Assembly: GCA_011109175.1 (NCBI GenBank)
Contig: RDEW01000106.1
Span: forward strand, 1-64,000
Source of the DNA: Dicyema japonicum
Taxonomy: Eukaryota; Dicyemida; Rhombozoa; Dicyemidae
DNA: 64,000 nucleotides
Direction of reading: 5' to 3'
The translations under genes were made by a program, and so were the position numbers. Within the stretch, counting starts at the first letter, position 1. Each line of letters opens with the position of its first letter. Of this stretch, positions 1 to 10,874 are shown piece by piece. Under the pieces are notes generated by a model. That model was not told where the DNA came from and did not search any database. It worked only from the letters and a program-made list of their open reading frames with translations.

Positions 1-4
1 GAAT

Positions 5-727
5 ATGTACTTTAAGGAACTATTAAAGAACGAAATAGACGTACAAATCATAATAGAAGTTCGTAAAATAATTAAAATAAGAAAATTAGTAATGAAAATC
101 TTGATAATGACGAATTCACTGATTTAAACATTAAGGCCACTAAAATGATTAATTCCAGCAAGGAAATTTTAAAAGTAAATATTATAACGACAAAGGGATT
201 GAAAAACACACTTCCCTCCCACATTGCAGTGACTCCCAGCAATGATGTTGTTGAAAGGTTGGATATATTCTCAAATTCACTGGATATGTATATTTCACGG
301 TTATATTAGGATTATCGCTAAGTTAAGGAAAGCCAATCTCTCATATTCATCAGGACAACCAAGATTGATGAAAGTGGTAGAGCAGGTTAGAATGAGAAAG
401 TAACTATTACAAAAATGTAGACTAAATGAGGTCAGTCAAGAGAAACCGTCACTCAAGATTGCCGAGATCATGAATACACTGAAATCATTGATTATGAATA
501 GAATAGAACAGAGTGATCAAATTAATCAAATATTGAGTTTTACTTCTGATCTTATAAACCGAAATGTCAGCATATTGGAACAAATCAGTGGGAAAGCATC
601 ACTAGCCGGCAAAATGGTGTACAAGTTTGTCCACAGAGAGAGGACCATGAATGTGCTCCTTGTCCTAGCCTTTGTCCTTTTCTTTTCTTCGATATTATTT
701 ATAATCAAAATTAGAATATTTGGATAA
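5..727 (+). CDS. BNIP1: Sec20/BNIP1-like Qb-SNARE (5 exons)
   Basis: Sec20 is an ER membrane SNARE of the Golgi-to-ER fusion complex. Joining 5-58, 82-174, 196-287, 310-399 and 421-727 gives 636 nt, an open frame of 211 residues (human BNIP1 is 228). All four introns are GT-AG and 23, 21, 22 and 21 bp long. Family landmarks appear in order: an N-terminal helical region (KNEIDVQIII), the RKANLSYS block matching RKANLTCK of BNIP1, the SNARE helix over roughly residues 120-170, and a tail anchor (NVLLVLAFVLFFSSILFIIK) ending in IRIFG. Only the last exon stands as a long open frame if the introns are ignored. The Met at position 5 is used as start, but a further 5' exon could lie outside the window. 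The stop is 48 bp from the convergent aminotransferase stop. Confidence 0.85.
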
Positions 728-775
728 TAATATTATTTTATTTAATTTTAAATTAAATTTAAAAATGGGTTAAAA

Positions 776-1113
776 TTAAAAAATATCAACCAAAGCATGG
801 GTAAAGTAGTCAACGTCACTCAGACTGAGACCGCTTAAATTAAATCTTCCGTTCTCGAGGACTTAAATTTGGTGTTTTTCTTTCAAAATACGTGCCTCAT
901 CGCCTGTAAAGTCAAGTAGTACTAATAATCCTTTGTTGTTGGTTATAAAATCAAAATTTTTGTTTGAAAGACTTTCCTTTAGAGATGTCCTTATTTTTGA
1001 TATTCTTTCTTTAAGTTTGGTGAACTCCCCCATCCTACTGTGAGGACCACAAGTCAAACCATTGAGCTTTCACTCTTTATCTTTGAGAATCTCGTAGACT
1101 ATTTTCCAAATCC
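776..1113 (-). pseudogene. Aspartate aminotransferase 3' end, in-frame stop
   Basis: This is the C-terminal domain of a cytosolic/mitochondrial aspartate aminotransferase (a PLP enzyme interconverting aspartate and glutamate). Two exons can be read, 1074-1113 and 776-1037, joined across a 36-bp GT-AG intron (1038-1073). They give ILKD..DRMGEFTKLKERI, then NNKGLLVLLDFTGDEA, and LENGRFNLSGLSLSDVDY near the end, all in the usual family order. A TAA at 863-865 stands where the family has Tyr (KEHHIY), so this is a pseudogene or a one-base assembly error. Exons for the PLP-binding Lys and the N-terminal two thirds are not visible; a non-LTR element starts within about 150 bp, so the gene may have been truncated by insertion. 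Confidence 0.6.
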
Positions 1114-1259
1114 CTGCTAGGCAGGTCAACGAAAAGGAAAAAATTATTTTTTTTGAATATATGAATCATTACTTTTATCAAATTCATTATATGCTCCCAC
1201 TGACCATCAGATAGACACCTCCCATCAGATTATGACCTTAGCGCCCAAAAATGATCCTA

Positions 1260-3060
1260 AATTTAACGCTCCGGATCCACCAACAGATTAGAAGGAATGG
1301 ACCTAGTGTTGTGACACTCCTGAAGAAATAGACTAAAGAAAACTATGGATAAAACAGCATCCTTGAATACTGAAATTACAGATCTGAATAAGGATATTAC
1401 CAAAAGGATTGAAATAAAAACAAAAAAATGGGAGGCTGCTTTGATTTCTGTAAACAGACACACAAAGACATCATCCTCATGGAGAACACTACGGATACTC
1501 AAACAGATTCCCATACAACATACACCAGGAATTAATCCTGACACACTTATGAAATTTTATGTCAGTTTAAGCCACAAACAATATTTGAAACTGATCATCA
1601 ACCGAAACACAAGAAGAAGAAATATCCATACATCGAATATTTTAAACCACTGGAGGTATTTCATGCAATTAAATACATGAAAAATACAAAATCCAAAAGG
1701 GCGGATGACATTTCAATAACTGAATTGAAACACTTGGGGACAAAAGCAGTCGATGCCCTTACTGAGATTTTCAATTACTCAGTGAATAGAAATGAGATTC
1801 CTTCATTATGGAAAAAATCACTTATACATCCAATACCTAAAAAGAACAAAGCTTTTAACAACCTCCGGAGATATTGTCCAATATCGATTTTTTGTGGCCT
1901 TTCAAGAACATTGGAAAAATTAATCCTCACAAGATTAATCATTCGCTTGATCTTGCAAGTTTCCAACATGGCATCAGATCGGGATACTCAATTTCAACAC
2001 ATCCAACAAAACTAACCCAGTTCAACTCGGATAGACTGAACTACTCAAAACCACATAAAAGAACGGTACTTGTCGCTCTGGATATCGAGAAGGCGTTTGA
2101 TTCGGTAGCGAAAAAGACTTTAACAACAAAAATTTTTGACATCGATATTCATCCGAAAATCCAGATGTGGCTGGCAAATTTCATTAATGGTAGAAGAGAC
2201 CAAGTTGTCATGAATAATAGAAAATCAAGACAACGATACCTCCCCAACGGGGTCCCTCAAGGATCCTCTTATATCACCAACCTTGCTCAATTTATTTACA
2301 AAAGACATTCCAAATCCAAACATCCAAAATACCATCCTTCTGTCTTATGCCGACGATCTCATTGTTGCAGCAAGACACCAAAGCCATAAAGAAGCTGCGC
2401 GAAGGGTCCAGGAGACCCTCGACATTATGAACCCATGGTTTTTCAAAAACCACATGAAAATATCCCATGGGAAGTCGAGCACTGCGATTATCTCCTCCTA
2501 CAGGAAACATACATTCTCCGATCCTAAATTAACTTGGAATGGAGAGCTTATCCCAGCTAATAAGAACCTATCAATCCTTGGAGTAACATATGACCTGTTG
2601 ATGACGTTCACACATCATTTGGACACAATAATTTCAAGAGTTCGAAAAAAGATGGGATCCTCAAGACCTTTGCTAGATCTCCAATATCTTCACTTTCTCA
2701 TCTCAAATTATTATACAAACAGTATATTCTACCGACAATGGAACATGCATGTACGGCGTACACCCTTGTCAATATCCACGCAGAACAAATTAGAGGTCAT
2801 ACAAAACCAATGCCTCCGGATCCTTCTTAAATGTGACAGAATGACGCCTATGTCAAAATGAGGAACACATTAGATGACAAAAAAGTTATGGAACATCTCG
2901 GTGACGAACAACAAGAATTCTTGAAAATGGTGCGATCTTCTGGTAGTCCCCTTGAAGATGAGTTTCTTGCCTACCAGAATTTGAGATCAAACCTTCCCCT
3001 TTTGGACGATCATACAAGATTGCAGACAAAGTCGAAACAAAGGAGGACGCACTGACACCG
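1260..3060 (+). mobile_element. Jockey/CR1-like non-LTR retrotransposon, degenerate
   Basis: A reverse transcriptase broken over several frames. Pieces in order: an N-terminal basic region (1345-1680); RT blocks with SLWKKSLIHPIPKKNKAF (1677-1870); ALDIEKAFDSV and NGVPQGS (about 2070-2260); then SYADDLIVAAR and LSILGVTYDL (2283-2600); then a C-terminal tail to a stop near 3055. The shifts near 1870 and 2280 and the lack of an endonuclease domain show a dead, 5'-truncated copy. It lies directly beside the truncated aminotransferase. Its 3' end carries the stem-loop described separately. Confidence 0.8.
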
Positions 3061-3112
3061 GGATCACTTAATTAGACGATAACGTTTTTCCTCTTTCCTG
3101 TGTTCCCGGGGG
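3057..3112 (+). repeat. 3'-terminal stem-loop of a non-LTR element
   Basis: CCGGGATCAC at about 3059 can pair with GTGTTCCCGG about 45 bases on, with a pyrimidine-rich loop between. The same arrangement recurs at the 3' ends of other retrotransposon copies here (7.77, 21.37, 22.38, 24.39, 26.72, 36.8, 41.57 and 57.36 kb). Confidence 0.55.
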
Positions 3113-3479
3113 GTGACAAATTTTAGTTCCCGTCGAGTGGCTTTCATTTAAGAGTCACTTTAACCCCATTAAAGTGCAAGAATGTTTTTTCCCTCGTAAA
3201 AAGAAGAATAAGACGGTTTGGTCTATGCTTTATTATAGGTGGTGGAAATAAAACCGCAAGGACTTAAATCGGAGTCCTCGTCATAAATAAATCTGAGATC
3301 TGCAAAGTCCCGAGGTAGTCATCAACAGTGAAAGGGATAATCTCGAAATACTAGAACAACTCTGGCTGCTTCTGATTTGTGAGTTTATAGGAATTAGATA
3401 TTACAGTAAACTCTCTTAAATTTACCATTTTTTAAAGAAATATTCTAATTTTAGTAAAAATTTGCCAATTCCGAAATTT
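3113..3479. other. Noncoding stretch, nothing recognised
   Basis: AT-rich sequence without a supported frame. It may be 3' UTR of the preceding retrotransposon or decayed flank. Confidence 0.4.
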
Positions 3480-4375
3480 TCAGTAATTTTTTAAAAGTTT
3501 TTTTTCCGTGTCCTGCTGGGAACATACACTATGGCCATTTTCGTGTAGGCGACGGTAAAACAATCTGCGATTAAACTCAAACAGATTATTTTCTCTCCTT
3601 CTCTTACACCGACTTTCATGTGTATAGAGTTTCTTATACACCATTATTGCCCCCTCTAATTCCACTTTTACCCTCCTCAACTCTTTGGAGTCCCATTTGG
3701 GAACACGGAGTTTACTAATTAGCCCTTTACTATAGGCGGTGCTTTTCCTCTAACCCCTCTCTCCACACTACTTATGTGCCCCTCAAATGCTTCCAGCTCA
3801 GTCTGTCTCCAAGCAATCTTGGCACATATCAGCTCTTTCCATTTACTGAGAGGTCTGGTCTCATCCGTCAATTCCTCATAGGTGATCTGTGCTGTATACA
3901 GCACTAGGGAGATGTCACCAGTGACACTACTGGCTTAGCCTCCACCGCATGAGCTACAGCCTTATTGATACAGGTTAAAACTACTCCGTTAACCTTACAA
4001 TGAGGGATCTTGCAGGTAAATCTACGGTCCTCAAGTGAAACATCTGCCGCTGCAGCAGATTCCGCGCAAAGACCTCATAAACATGCTTGAGATTCAACGT
4101 ATCACAGCTCTGGTGCTTGTGCTCTCTTTGACAGTTGTGGTCATCTGGTCCCTGCCTCTTTAGACTAGTAACATCTTTGCCTACAGCCATTTTCTTAACT
4201 TCACTCACAGATATAGCAGTACTGAATCTGCCACTGCAGAACTCCGCCAACTATGGCCAAACATTCCAGGGCATTCGGGATAGCCTGATACGTATTTGCA
4301 GGACTACCTGCCTCGGCCATTCTTTTAAGTCAGCTGCCATAACGATCTTGGATATGGCAAGAATTATATTCACAC
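3480..4375 (-). mobile_element. R4/NeSL-like retrotransposon, N-terminal ORF remnant
   Basis: Three minus-strand open pieces (3981-4250, 3719-3904, 3480-3680). The middle one, LLYTAQIT..PLSKWKELICAKIAWRQ in outline, matches LIYTSG..EPSKWKENISRKIE in the longer minus-strand element at 14.1-14.4 kb, where it precedes a recognisable R4/NeSL-like RT. The DNA at 4180-4370 also resembles 60145-60340. I infer the N-terminal part of the same family. Together with the + strand piece from 4430 it may be one inverted copy or two separate ones. Confidence 0.5.
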
Positions 4376-4429
4376 TATCTGGTATCATTTACAAAAAGAT
4401 TCCTTATCTCCACAGTTACTTGTATTATT

Positions 4430-4830
4430 GATTGATCCGTTGAGTCAACTATTAAATGGTAAATACCCTAAAGTAACCATGGATGCTGAGGGAAATACTC
4501 TTACCTATGATACTAACCACTTGTTGTTTATGGATGATCTTAAATTGATATCCTGTGAGGATGACACAATGCTAAGAATGATGAACGAAGTTTGAAAATT
4601 TTTGATGCGGCTGGACTAGAGGCTAATATCGATAAATCAGCCACAAATGTTGAATGTTTGGTTGAAAAAGCTATGTTACTTGACGGTCTTGGAGGATATC
4701 GATATCTTGGCGTATTAGAAGACAAATATAGTAGCGTCATGAAGACAAATGTGATGAAGTCTATTTATGCAGAAGTGGAGAATAGAATCGTGAATCTTAC
4801 GAAGACTAAACTGAATAGTCAGGGGCATAG
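4430..4830 (+). mobile_element. R4/NeSL-like reverse transcriptase, C-terminal half
   Basis: Reads IDPLSQLLNGKYPKVT, then HLLFMDDLKLI (catalytic YMDD-type box in the MDDLKL form typical of R4/NeSL elements) and GGYRYLGVLEDKYSSV. A one-base shift lies near 4595. The frame is cut by a tRNA-derived SINE at 4822. The zinc-knuckle/endonuclease half resumes after it. Confidence 0.7.
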
Positions 4831-5130
4831 TGGTTAGGTGTCGGGCTAAAGTGACTTAGGTTACGGGTTCAATTCTCGCTGCTGTTCACCTGGTGGAAGG
4901 TTCCACGTATCTACGATGTAAAAAGGCTTGACGAGTGACGCCGTCACCAGTGGACTCTCACTGCGGAACTGGATTGTCAAAAAAGGACCCACAGACAAGA
5001 AAAAGAAAATAGAAATAAAGATCATTCCTTGGTTATACGATTAGCTAAAATTAACTGTTCTTTACTTAAATAAAGTGTGTTTCCTGCCTATGCGGAGCTG
5101 ATACCACGGCTCCGTGAAAGAAGCTGTTAA
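4822..5130 (+). repeat. tRNA-derived SINE, copy a
   Basis: The head has a polymerase III A-box-like GGCATAGTGGTTAGGTGTCG region and a B-box-like CGGGTTCAATTCTCGC. The body runs through CCACGTATCTACGATG and GACGAGTGACGCCGTC. The tail has a perfect hairpin CGGAGC..GCTCCG (about 5096-5125). It interrupts the R4/NeSL-like element. Confidence 0.75.
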
Positions 5131-5256
5131 ATGGTCGGATTTACTGTAAATCTGCAAATAAAGAGAGATTGTATTTACAGCGAGATTGACTTCTGTTGTA
5201 TGTAAAAGTGAAAGAATACTTCATTTTTACAATGACCTGCAACACAAGTCCAACAA

Positions 5257-6052
5257 ATGTTTGAGAAAAGCAGGAATCCTACGGGTCTTGAACGCAAAAA
5301 AAATCATGTGGCCACTATCGTAGGATTCCTAGCTGGAAAATACCGCTTAGACACAAGAGACTTAAATCTAAAACAACTAAAGGATGTACAACAAAATGAG
5401 CTATTAGAAAAGATAAAAAAATCTATGCATGCTATGATGTTTGATTCAACAGAAGATCAGAATGTTGATATCAAACAATCTAGCCAATGGTCAATCGCCG
5501 GGAACAACTCCCCAAGGACCGAGGAATTGCTATGCTATGTCCAGGATCGGAATGTTTTCTTCGAGGAAAATGACGCAAAATGCAGTCATTGCAATTCAGC
5601 GAAAAAAAGTGGATCATCTGGCAACTAAGTGTGGAAGAGTGCTCAATAGTGACTACCTACGTCGTCATAATAAAGTCGTCATGTGCATACACTTACACCT
5701 GTGCAGGCAGTATGGAATAAAGAAATCGAAAAGACTAAAGACTCATTCAGTGCAATCAACGGTTGTAACTGAATTTGTGGAAATTCGCGTTGATACAACA
5801 ATAGCTACGGATACGAAAATAGAAAATAACAAGCCGGATGTTTTCGTGTATGACAAAATCAAGAACATAATAACGCTAATAGAAGTGGGAATAACCTCCC
5901 AGGATTCTTTGAAACATGTCGAAGTGGAGAAAGGCCGCAAGTACGATCTTCTCGCAAGTGAACTGGGGATAATACACAAAGCGAAAGTGCACGTGGTCCC
6001 AGTAGTCCTTATTTGGGATGGAGTCGTGAGCAAATACTACATCACCACTTGA
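5257..6052 (+). mobile_element. R4/NeSL-like C-terminus: zinc knuckle and restriction-like endonuclease
   Basis: Two frames overlap with one shift near 5600. The second carries a CCHC knuckle (CSHCNSAKK..VDHLATKCG), then YLRRHNKVVMCIHLHLC and a restriction-like endonuclease core, KPDVFVYDK..ITLIEVGI, with the PD and E residues of a PD-(D/E)XK fold. It ends in VSKYYITT and a stop at 6050. Such domains give R4/NeSL/R2-type elements site-specific nicking. The frame is broken, so it is likely inactive. Confidence 0.7.
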
Positions 6053-6255
6053 GTCATCTAAAATTGGATTCCCCTGTAGGAGCCTACATGCAGACGGTAA
6101 CGATCAAAAACGATGGAAAGCGTTTTGCACGGTCACGTTTGCATGTGGAGTGTTTTAAATCGCTGATTAGTCCTTAAAATTGTCGAAATGAAAATGAAAT
6201 TTGTTGTTAACTAACTTTTTTTGTTCTTTTTAAAATTAAAATAAAATCGGGAAAC

Positions 6256-6440
6256 TTTATAACCAGCAACTGTTGCAGTTCGAAGGTCTGATTCCATGTT
6301 TCCCGGATCAAGGTATGCAATGCTCACAAGGAATCCTTGTCCGAAACAAGCCATAACCTTTTTTAAAGTGATTAGGCTGCCACTGGGGATGTCCGTGTGG
6401 TGCATAAATTTTTGGCCGAAGGAGTTCAAACTCTCGAAGA
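6256..6440 (-). pseudogene. Orphan NRAMP (SLC11 metal transporter) exon
   Basis: Minus-strand frame LKKVMACFGQGFLVSIAYLD followed by PGNMESDLRTATVAGYK. This is the first transmembrane helix of NRAMP divalent-metal transporters, with the diagnostic DPGN metal-binding motif and the downstream ESDL..VAG block. A GT follows the AGYK codons (position 6255 on the + strand), where an intron would start, but no next exon is found before the neighbouring retrotransposon UTR. On the other side it abuts an RT fragment at about 6430. It looks like one exon of a gene broken up by insertions, or a captured exon. Confidence 0.7.
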
Positions 6441-7640
6441 GGGAATCGCAAATTTCCAGGCGGAGCAGGCATATTCAATGGTAGGAACGATGACTTGTTG
6501 GTAGACCTTGTTGACGCAAGCAGCAGGGTGGAAATGGCTCTTCTTTATGATCGCGTTTAAAATGTTCCATTTCCGAAGACCCATGGCAAGTACCTCCTCT
6601 ACGTGACTCGAGAACATCATCAGAGAGTCGAAAACTACCCAAGGATCTTCTGGGTCCGTGTAGAAGGGATAGAAGTATCTACAGAACCAGTTCGAGTCCA
6701 TCCTTAAATCTTATATCAGTAGTGAAAATGGTGAAATGGTATTTAGATGCTGACACACCTAACATATTTTCAGATAGCCAGTCACATACTCGGTTTAGGT
6801 GTGATTGAACAGTCGCTACAACCACGGAAGGAGATTTATCTCTTGCAGCGATAATTAGGTCATCTGCATAGGATAAAGCATAGTGTCCTAATCATTGGTA
6901 GTAAGTAGGTCATGTAGAAATAGGTTGAAAAGGAGAGGAGATAAAGGAGAGCCATCCAGGTCCCCATTGGGGAGTAACCTCGATTTTGAAGTGGTTTTGT
7001 CAATCCGGACCCTTCCGCGTCGTCCAGTTAAGAAATTTTTATAGCCATAGATGTTCGGATGTAAGTTCGAATTAAAAATCTTGTGCGTTAGGAGTTTCCT
7101 CGGAACAGAATCAAAGGCCTTCTGTATGTTGATGGATACTAAGGCCGTCCATAAGTGTGTTCTCATGTTGAAGCCGTCAGTAATAAACTGGGAGATAGAA
7201 CCAAATGAGTCGTCGTAGAATGGTCTGCCCTGAAAACAATGTTGAATCTCTGGTAGATGTAGAACAGGAGAGATGTGCATTAATACAAGCTTTCCCAGTA
7301 CTTTTAATAAAACACAAGTTATTGAGATGGGCGGTAAGAAGAGTCTTTTGGTTTTCTAGGCTTTAGAATTGGCATAATCAGGGAGTTTTTTCATATATTA
7401 GGTAGCGTACGGTAGTTGATAGAGTCGTTGTACAGTCTTGATAGTACGGTCCGTCCCTGAGGTCCAAGGTGTTTGAGGTGAATAGTGCAAATAACGTCGG
7501 GACCACAAGCACGAGTGGGACGTAGCAATTTAATAGCCTTGTCAACATCATGGGGGGTGAAAAAGGTGGAATACGGTTCTTGTTGCGACCCGCGTCGTTC
7601 AACATGTGTAGACCGAAAAAAGGAGGCTAGTTTACTGAGC
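6426..7640 (-). mobile_element. Jockey/CR1-like RT, degenerate copy
   Basis: Minus-strand pieces run from about 7605 down: a linker; an RT with SINIQKAFDSVPRKLLTHKI and a decayed PQG block (NGDLDGSPLSPLLFNLFLHD); SYADDLIIAARDKSPS near 6850; then VYQQVIVPTIEYACSAW at 6450-6500. Several shifts and stops; inactive. Confidence 0.75.
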
Positions 7641-7649
7641 GACCTCTAT

Positions 7650-7850
7650 TCCATACACTATCGAAATATCTACAATCATACAAAATTTTTGAGGCGATGT
7701 CATGTCCAGTAAGAAGAGCTGTTCAGGATTCTTGACCCCACCGGACTCGTCCTCTCCCTTGTCGGTCTGGGATCACTTAGTAAGTTGAGAACTTTTTATT
7801 GCTTTCTCTTTGACCCAGTGATCCTGGAGGTAATAATAATATAATAACGA
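7650..7850 (+). mobile_element. Non-LTR 3' end with stem-loop and (TAA)n tail
   Basis: About 190 bp closely matching 22255-22455: CTGTTCAGGATTCT, CGTCCTCTCCCTTGTCGG, then a stem CTGGGATCAC paired with GTGATCCTGG and a TAATAATAAT tail. A 5'-truncated insertion in the opposite orientation to the neighbouring RT copies. Confidence 0.65.
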
Positions 7851-7954
7851 TTTATTAAAAAGAGTTAAGGAGTTTTTTAAAGAGTATTACATCTGAGTCC
7901 TACTATATGGCTTGAACTCCACACCTGGACACTTCCTCCTTTTTAAATTTTTTT

Positions 7955-8842
7955 TCAGGACGTTTCTCCCAACTTTATATACGTGTCCTGGATCTTTGAT
8001 CTCTTCCTGAAACCATTGATCCGATCCTCCACAATCCTGCTAATCGGTTCTAACAGCTTGTTTTCGTCCTCGCTTAGACAGTCTTTCAGTTTCTTGTTTA
8101 AGGAGAGCTTAATTGCAGCTCTCCTAGTCTTCTCTAAGAGGAATAAGATCTTCACCCTTTTCGAAGAGAAGAACCACCCATCGCATTCATAAAGTAGGAT
8201 AGGGATAATAACTTCCTCGAAGATGAACATGTAGGTGTCACGGCTAACGTGTAACTTCCGTGTACATAGGAGCGACTGAAAAGCTCTCTTTCTCCTCCCC
8301 TTTATGTCGTCCATGTAGTTTCATGCGTTTCATATAGTCGACCCCCAGGTAGAGCAGACTGTGTGCATTGTTTACTCCCAGTTTGTATTCTTGTTTTAAG
8401 TGCTTTTTCACATTGCTTATTCGGAGTGCGCAAGATTTTTCAGCAGATAGCTTTAACCCTCTCAAGTTGCACCATTGCTCAATCTGGTCCACAAACTCCC
8501 GGATTCTTCCTTCAAAATATAAGATGTGTCCTCCACGATTACGTCATCCGCATAAATAAGGACTAGTATTAATATTCCTCGGACATGGAAAACTCGTCAT
8601 GAATATATTAAACAAAATAGAGCTCAACCTTGTGGTACTCTTCTCTTGAATGATATTGCATCAAATACATTTCTACACACTTTCACAAAATATTGTCTTT
8701 CCTGAAGATAATTTTTTAGCCAAACAAAAAGGTATCTTGGAACACATGCTGATTCAAGCTGCTTTAACAACGCTTCGTGGCATACACTGTCGAATGCTTT
8801 CAAGATATCAAAACATAATAATTTCTCCCATTTTTGTCTCAT
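7955..8842 (-). mobile_element. Non-LTR reverse transcriptase remnant
   Basis: From 8842 downward: FDILKAFDSVCHEALLKQLE and a decayed VPQG; LIYADDVIVED near 8540; QWCNLRGLKLSAEKSCALRI; SLLYLGVDY; then FEEVIIPILLYECDGWF. The block order is that of CR1/Jockey-group RTs. At least three frames are needed. Confidence 0.7.
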
Positions 8843-9330
8843 AGTAAGTAGAATTAAAAATTTCGTTTTTCTTCCGAAAAGAGGCCAGTAACCATTTGTT
8901 TTGGATTAAGTTTGACTTATCAGCCTGGACGTGATACTGATACGACAAAAAAAGTGTGTCTGGTATAAATAAAATGGATCTGCGTAAAATGACATTGTAT
9001 TTTATTGGGACAAAATGAAATATTCACTAATCTTATTGTCATCTTAATTTTTTACCTTGCATCTTAGGTAACCTTTCCATTCTCTGATGACACTCCCGTT
9101 TTGTTTGCAAAAAAGTATTATTTGCGTTTAGAGTGAAATTTCCTGTAAAATTTGAATAATTTGGAACATGATTTATTTTATAATTATATGTCAAGGTTCG
9201 CATTCGCATTCGACAAAGGAAGATGGAAAAGACTAACTATAAATATTGTTTCTGAGTGTTGCACATGCGGGGCTATATTCATTATGGCTTTGGTGAAAGT
9301 GCCTTAATAATAAAAATAATGTCAAGGTTA
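8843..9330. other. Noncoding, AT-rich; 3' flank of SLC17 gene
   Basis: No coding frame supported. Holds the presumed 3' UTR of the minus-strand SLC17 gene and unassigned sequence. Confidence 0.4.
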
Positions 9331-10874
9331 TTAATTTTGTTCTATTTTAGTCGAAACAGCCCAGCTTTGAGTATTAGTATCGCCGAAAAGAGTAAAAGAA
9401 GCAACTCCCAAGAATTGAATAACAAGCATAATGCCAAATACAATCCTCCACTGTGTAAGATTTGTCTTTAGTCAGTTTAAATAAATCAAACTTCATCATT
9501 GATTATAGTAGAGGTAAGTAGAATTGCCCCAACACTCAGAATGGAGGCAAGAGTATTGATAATTCCAACAATAACCTCACAGTAATCTTTGGCTATTTCT
9601 GCAGTATTTGGGAGGGCAATAGACAAACAAACTCCCACACAGAAACAGGACATTAGTATAAAGAATATTCCCAGATATTTGTTTGACGTCAAAGTCGCAA
9701 ATTCCAGAAACAACCCGATTGGCAGAAGCCCTTAAGTAAAATAAACATAAACCAATAAAATTGAAAATCTTCTTTACAATGAGATTTGTCAGTAGTTTTT
9801 TCTTTATTAACAAGTCAGACAGAGAACATGAGACCAACCCTCCTAACCAAGTTAAAATGGGGACCAGGAAAGTTATCGTAACTTGCTGCAAAAGTTATCC
9901 TAACAGTACATTTTTGACACTGATAAAGTAAAGTCCTTGAATTATTAAGGGGATGTAAGTTAAGAGGAGAAACATGCTGCATGTTGCTGTGATGTGAGCA
10001 ACCGCCATTCCCCAAAATGGTGGAGAAGTGAATATTTTTTTAATTGGGAGATTCTAAATTATTATTAGCTTACTTTTAATATATGACGACCTGTTGGTTG
10101 GGTTTTGCTTTTTAAATTCTGTTTTTCCTTTTCTGTGATCCACCGGTTGTCTTTAGGGAAATCCGTTATAAAGATAAACCACAGAATGCACCAGAATATT
10201 GAGACTCCAACTAAAACTCAAAATCCGTAAAAACTAGTGATGTAAAATGATATTTTCCAGGAATAGTCGGCTTTGGAAAGACCAGAGACCACAGCAAATG
10301 CTATAATATTCCCTAAATTTGTCCCTAAATTGAATATTCAGTGGTACCAGGAAATATAATCCCCATCATTGTGCTTCTATAGCTCTCTGGAGTCCAATTC
10401 ACTATGAACAAACAAATTGAAGGCAAAAGTCCCCCTTGAGTTTATACAAAAACCACTTGTGCTATCCCCATGATTATTCTCACAATGATAATAGCGATGG
10501 TGGAATTTTCCAAAGAAATAGGAGAGACTCCACACATCAACGTGGAGAGCAATGCCATCATAAACAATACAATCCTGGGTCCGTAAATATTTGACAAAAT
10601 TCCACCAATTATCTGAGTCAAACTGTATCCAATATAAAAAGACATCAAGACTGATCCTCTTTCAACAGTCGTCATAACTAATAATTTCTACAATGGATCA
10701 GAATATAATACTTTTTCAGGATTTTTTTCATTTACAGTGACTACATCTGCAATGACAACATTTAGATTGCTTCTTTGTAGGTACATTATACCAAAACACA
10801 CCATTCCCAATGAACCGACCAAAAATCTTCCACAGTAATCATTAATTCCTAGTTAAGAAAATGTCATTACCCAT
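9331..10874 (-). CDS. SLC17/sialin-type anion transporter (10 exons)
   Basis: A major-facilitator transporter of the SLC17 family (organic anion or phosphate carriers, including sialin and vesicular glutamate transporters). Exons from the start: 10871-10874, 10692-10848, 10457-10658, 10348-10434, 10235-10324, 10074-10210, 9910-10053, 9753-9885, 9492-9730 and 9331-9465. Introns are 20-33 bp. Alignable landmarks: LMSFYIGYSLTQIIGG (helix 2), VRIIMGIAQGGLLP matching VRILQGLVEG, VNWTPESYRS, KKIFNFIGL, and QWRIVFGIML before the last helix. Two apparent stops fall inside introns. Summed exons are one base short of a multiple of three; the missing base is a G at the 10431-10435 run, where the splice is otherwise GT-AA. 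With it the protein is about 442 residues. Substrate cannot be told. Confidence 0.82.

Noticed and set aside
1263-1544. Hydrophobic minus-strand protein of 93 codons
   Set aside because: Overlaps the + strand retrotransposon coding region; its hydrophobicity comes from reading a lysine-rich strand in reverse.
4822-4890. A real tRNA gene
   Set aside because: The A and B boxes are present, but the same head is attached to a common 200-250 bp body in other copies, the cloverleaf is poor, and it interrupts an element: a SINE.
10210-10235. Apparent TGA stop in the SLC17 gene
   Set aside because: It lies inside a 24-bp GT-AG intron (10211-10234); removal restores the helix sequence SFYITIGVSIFW.
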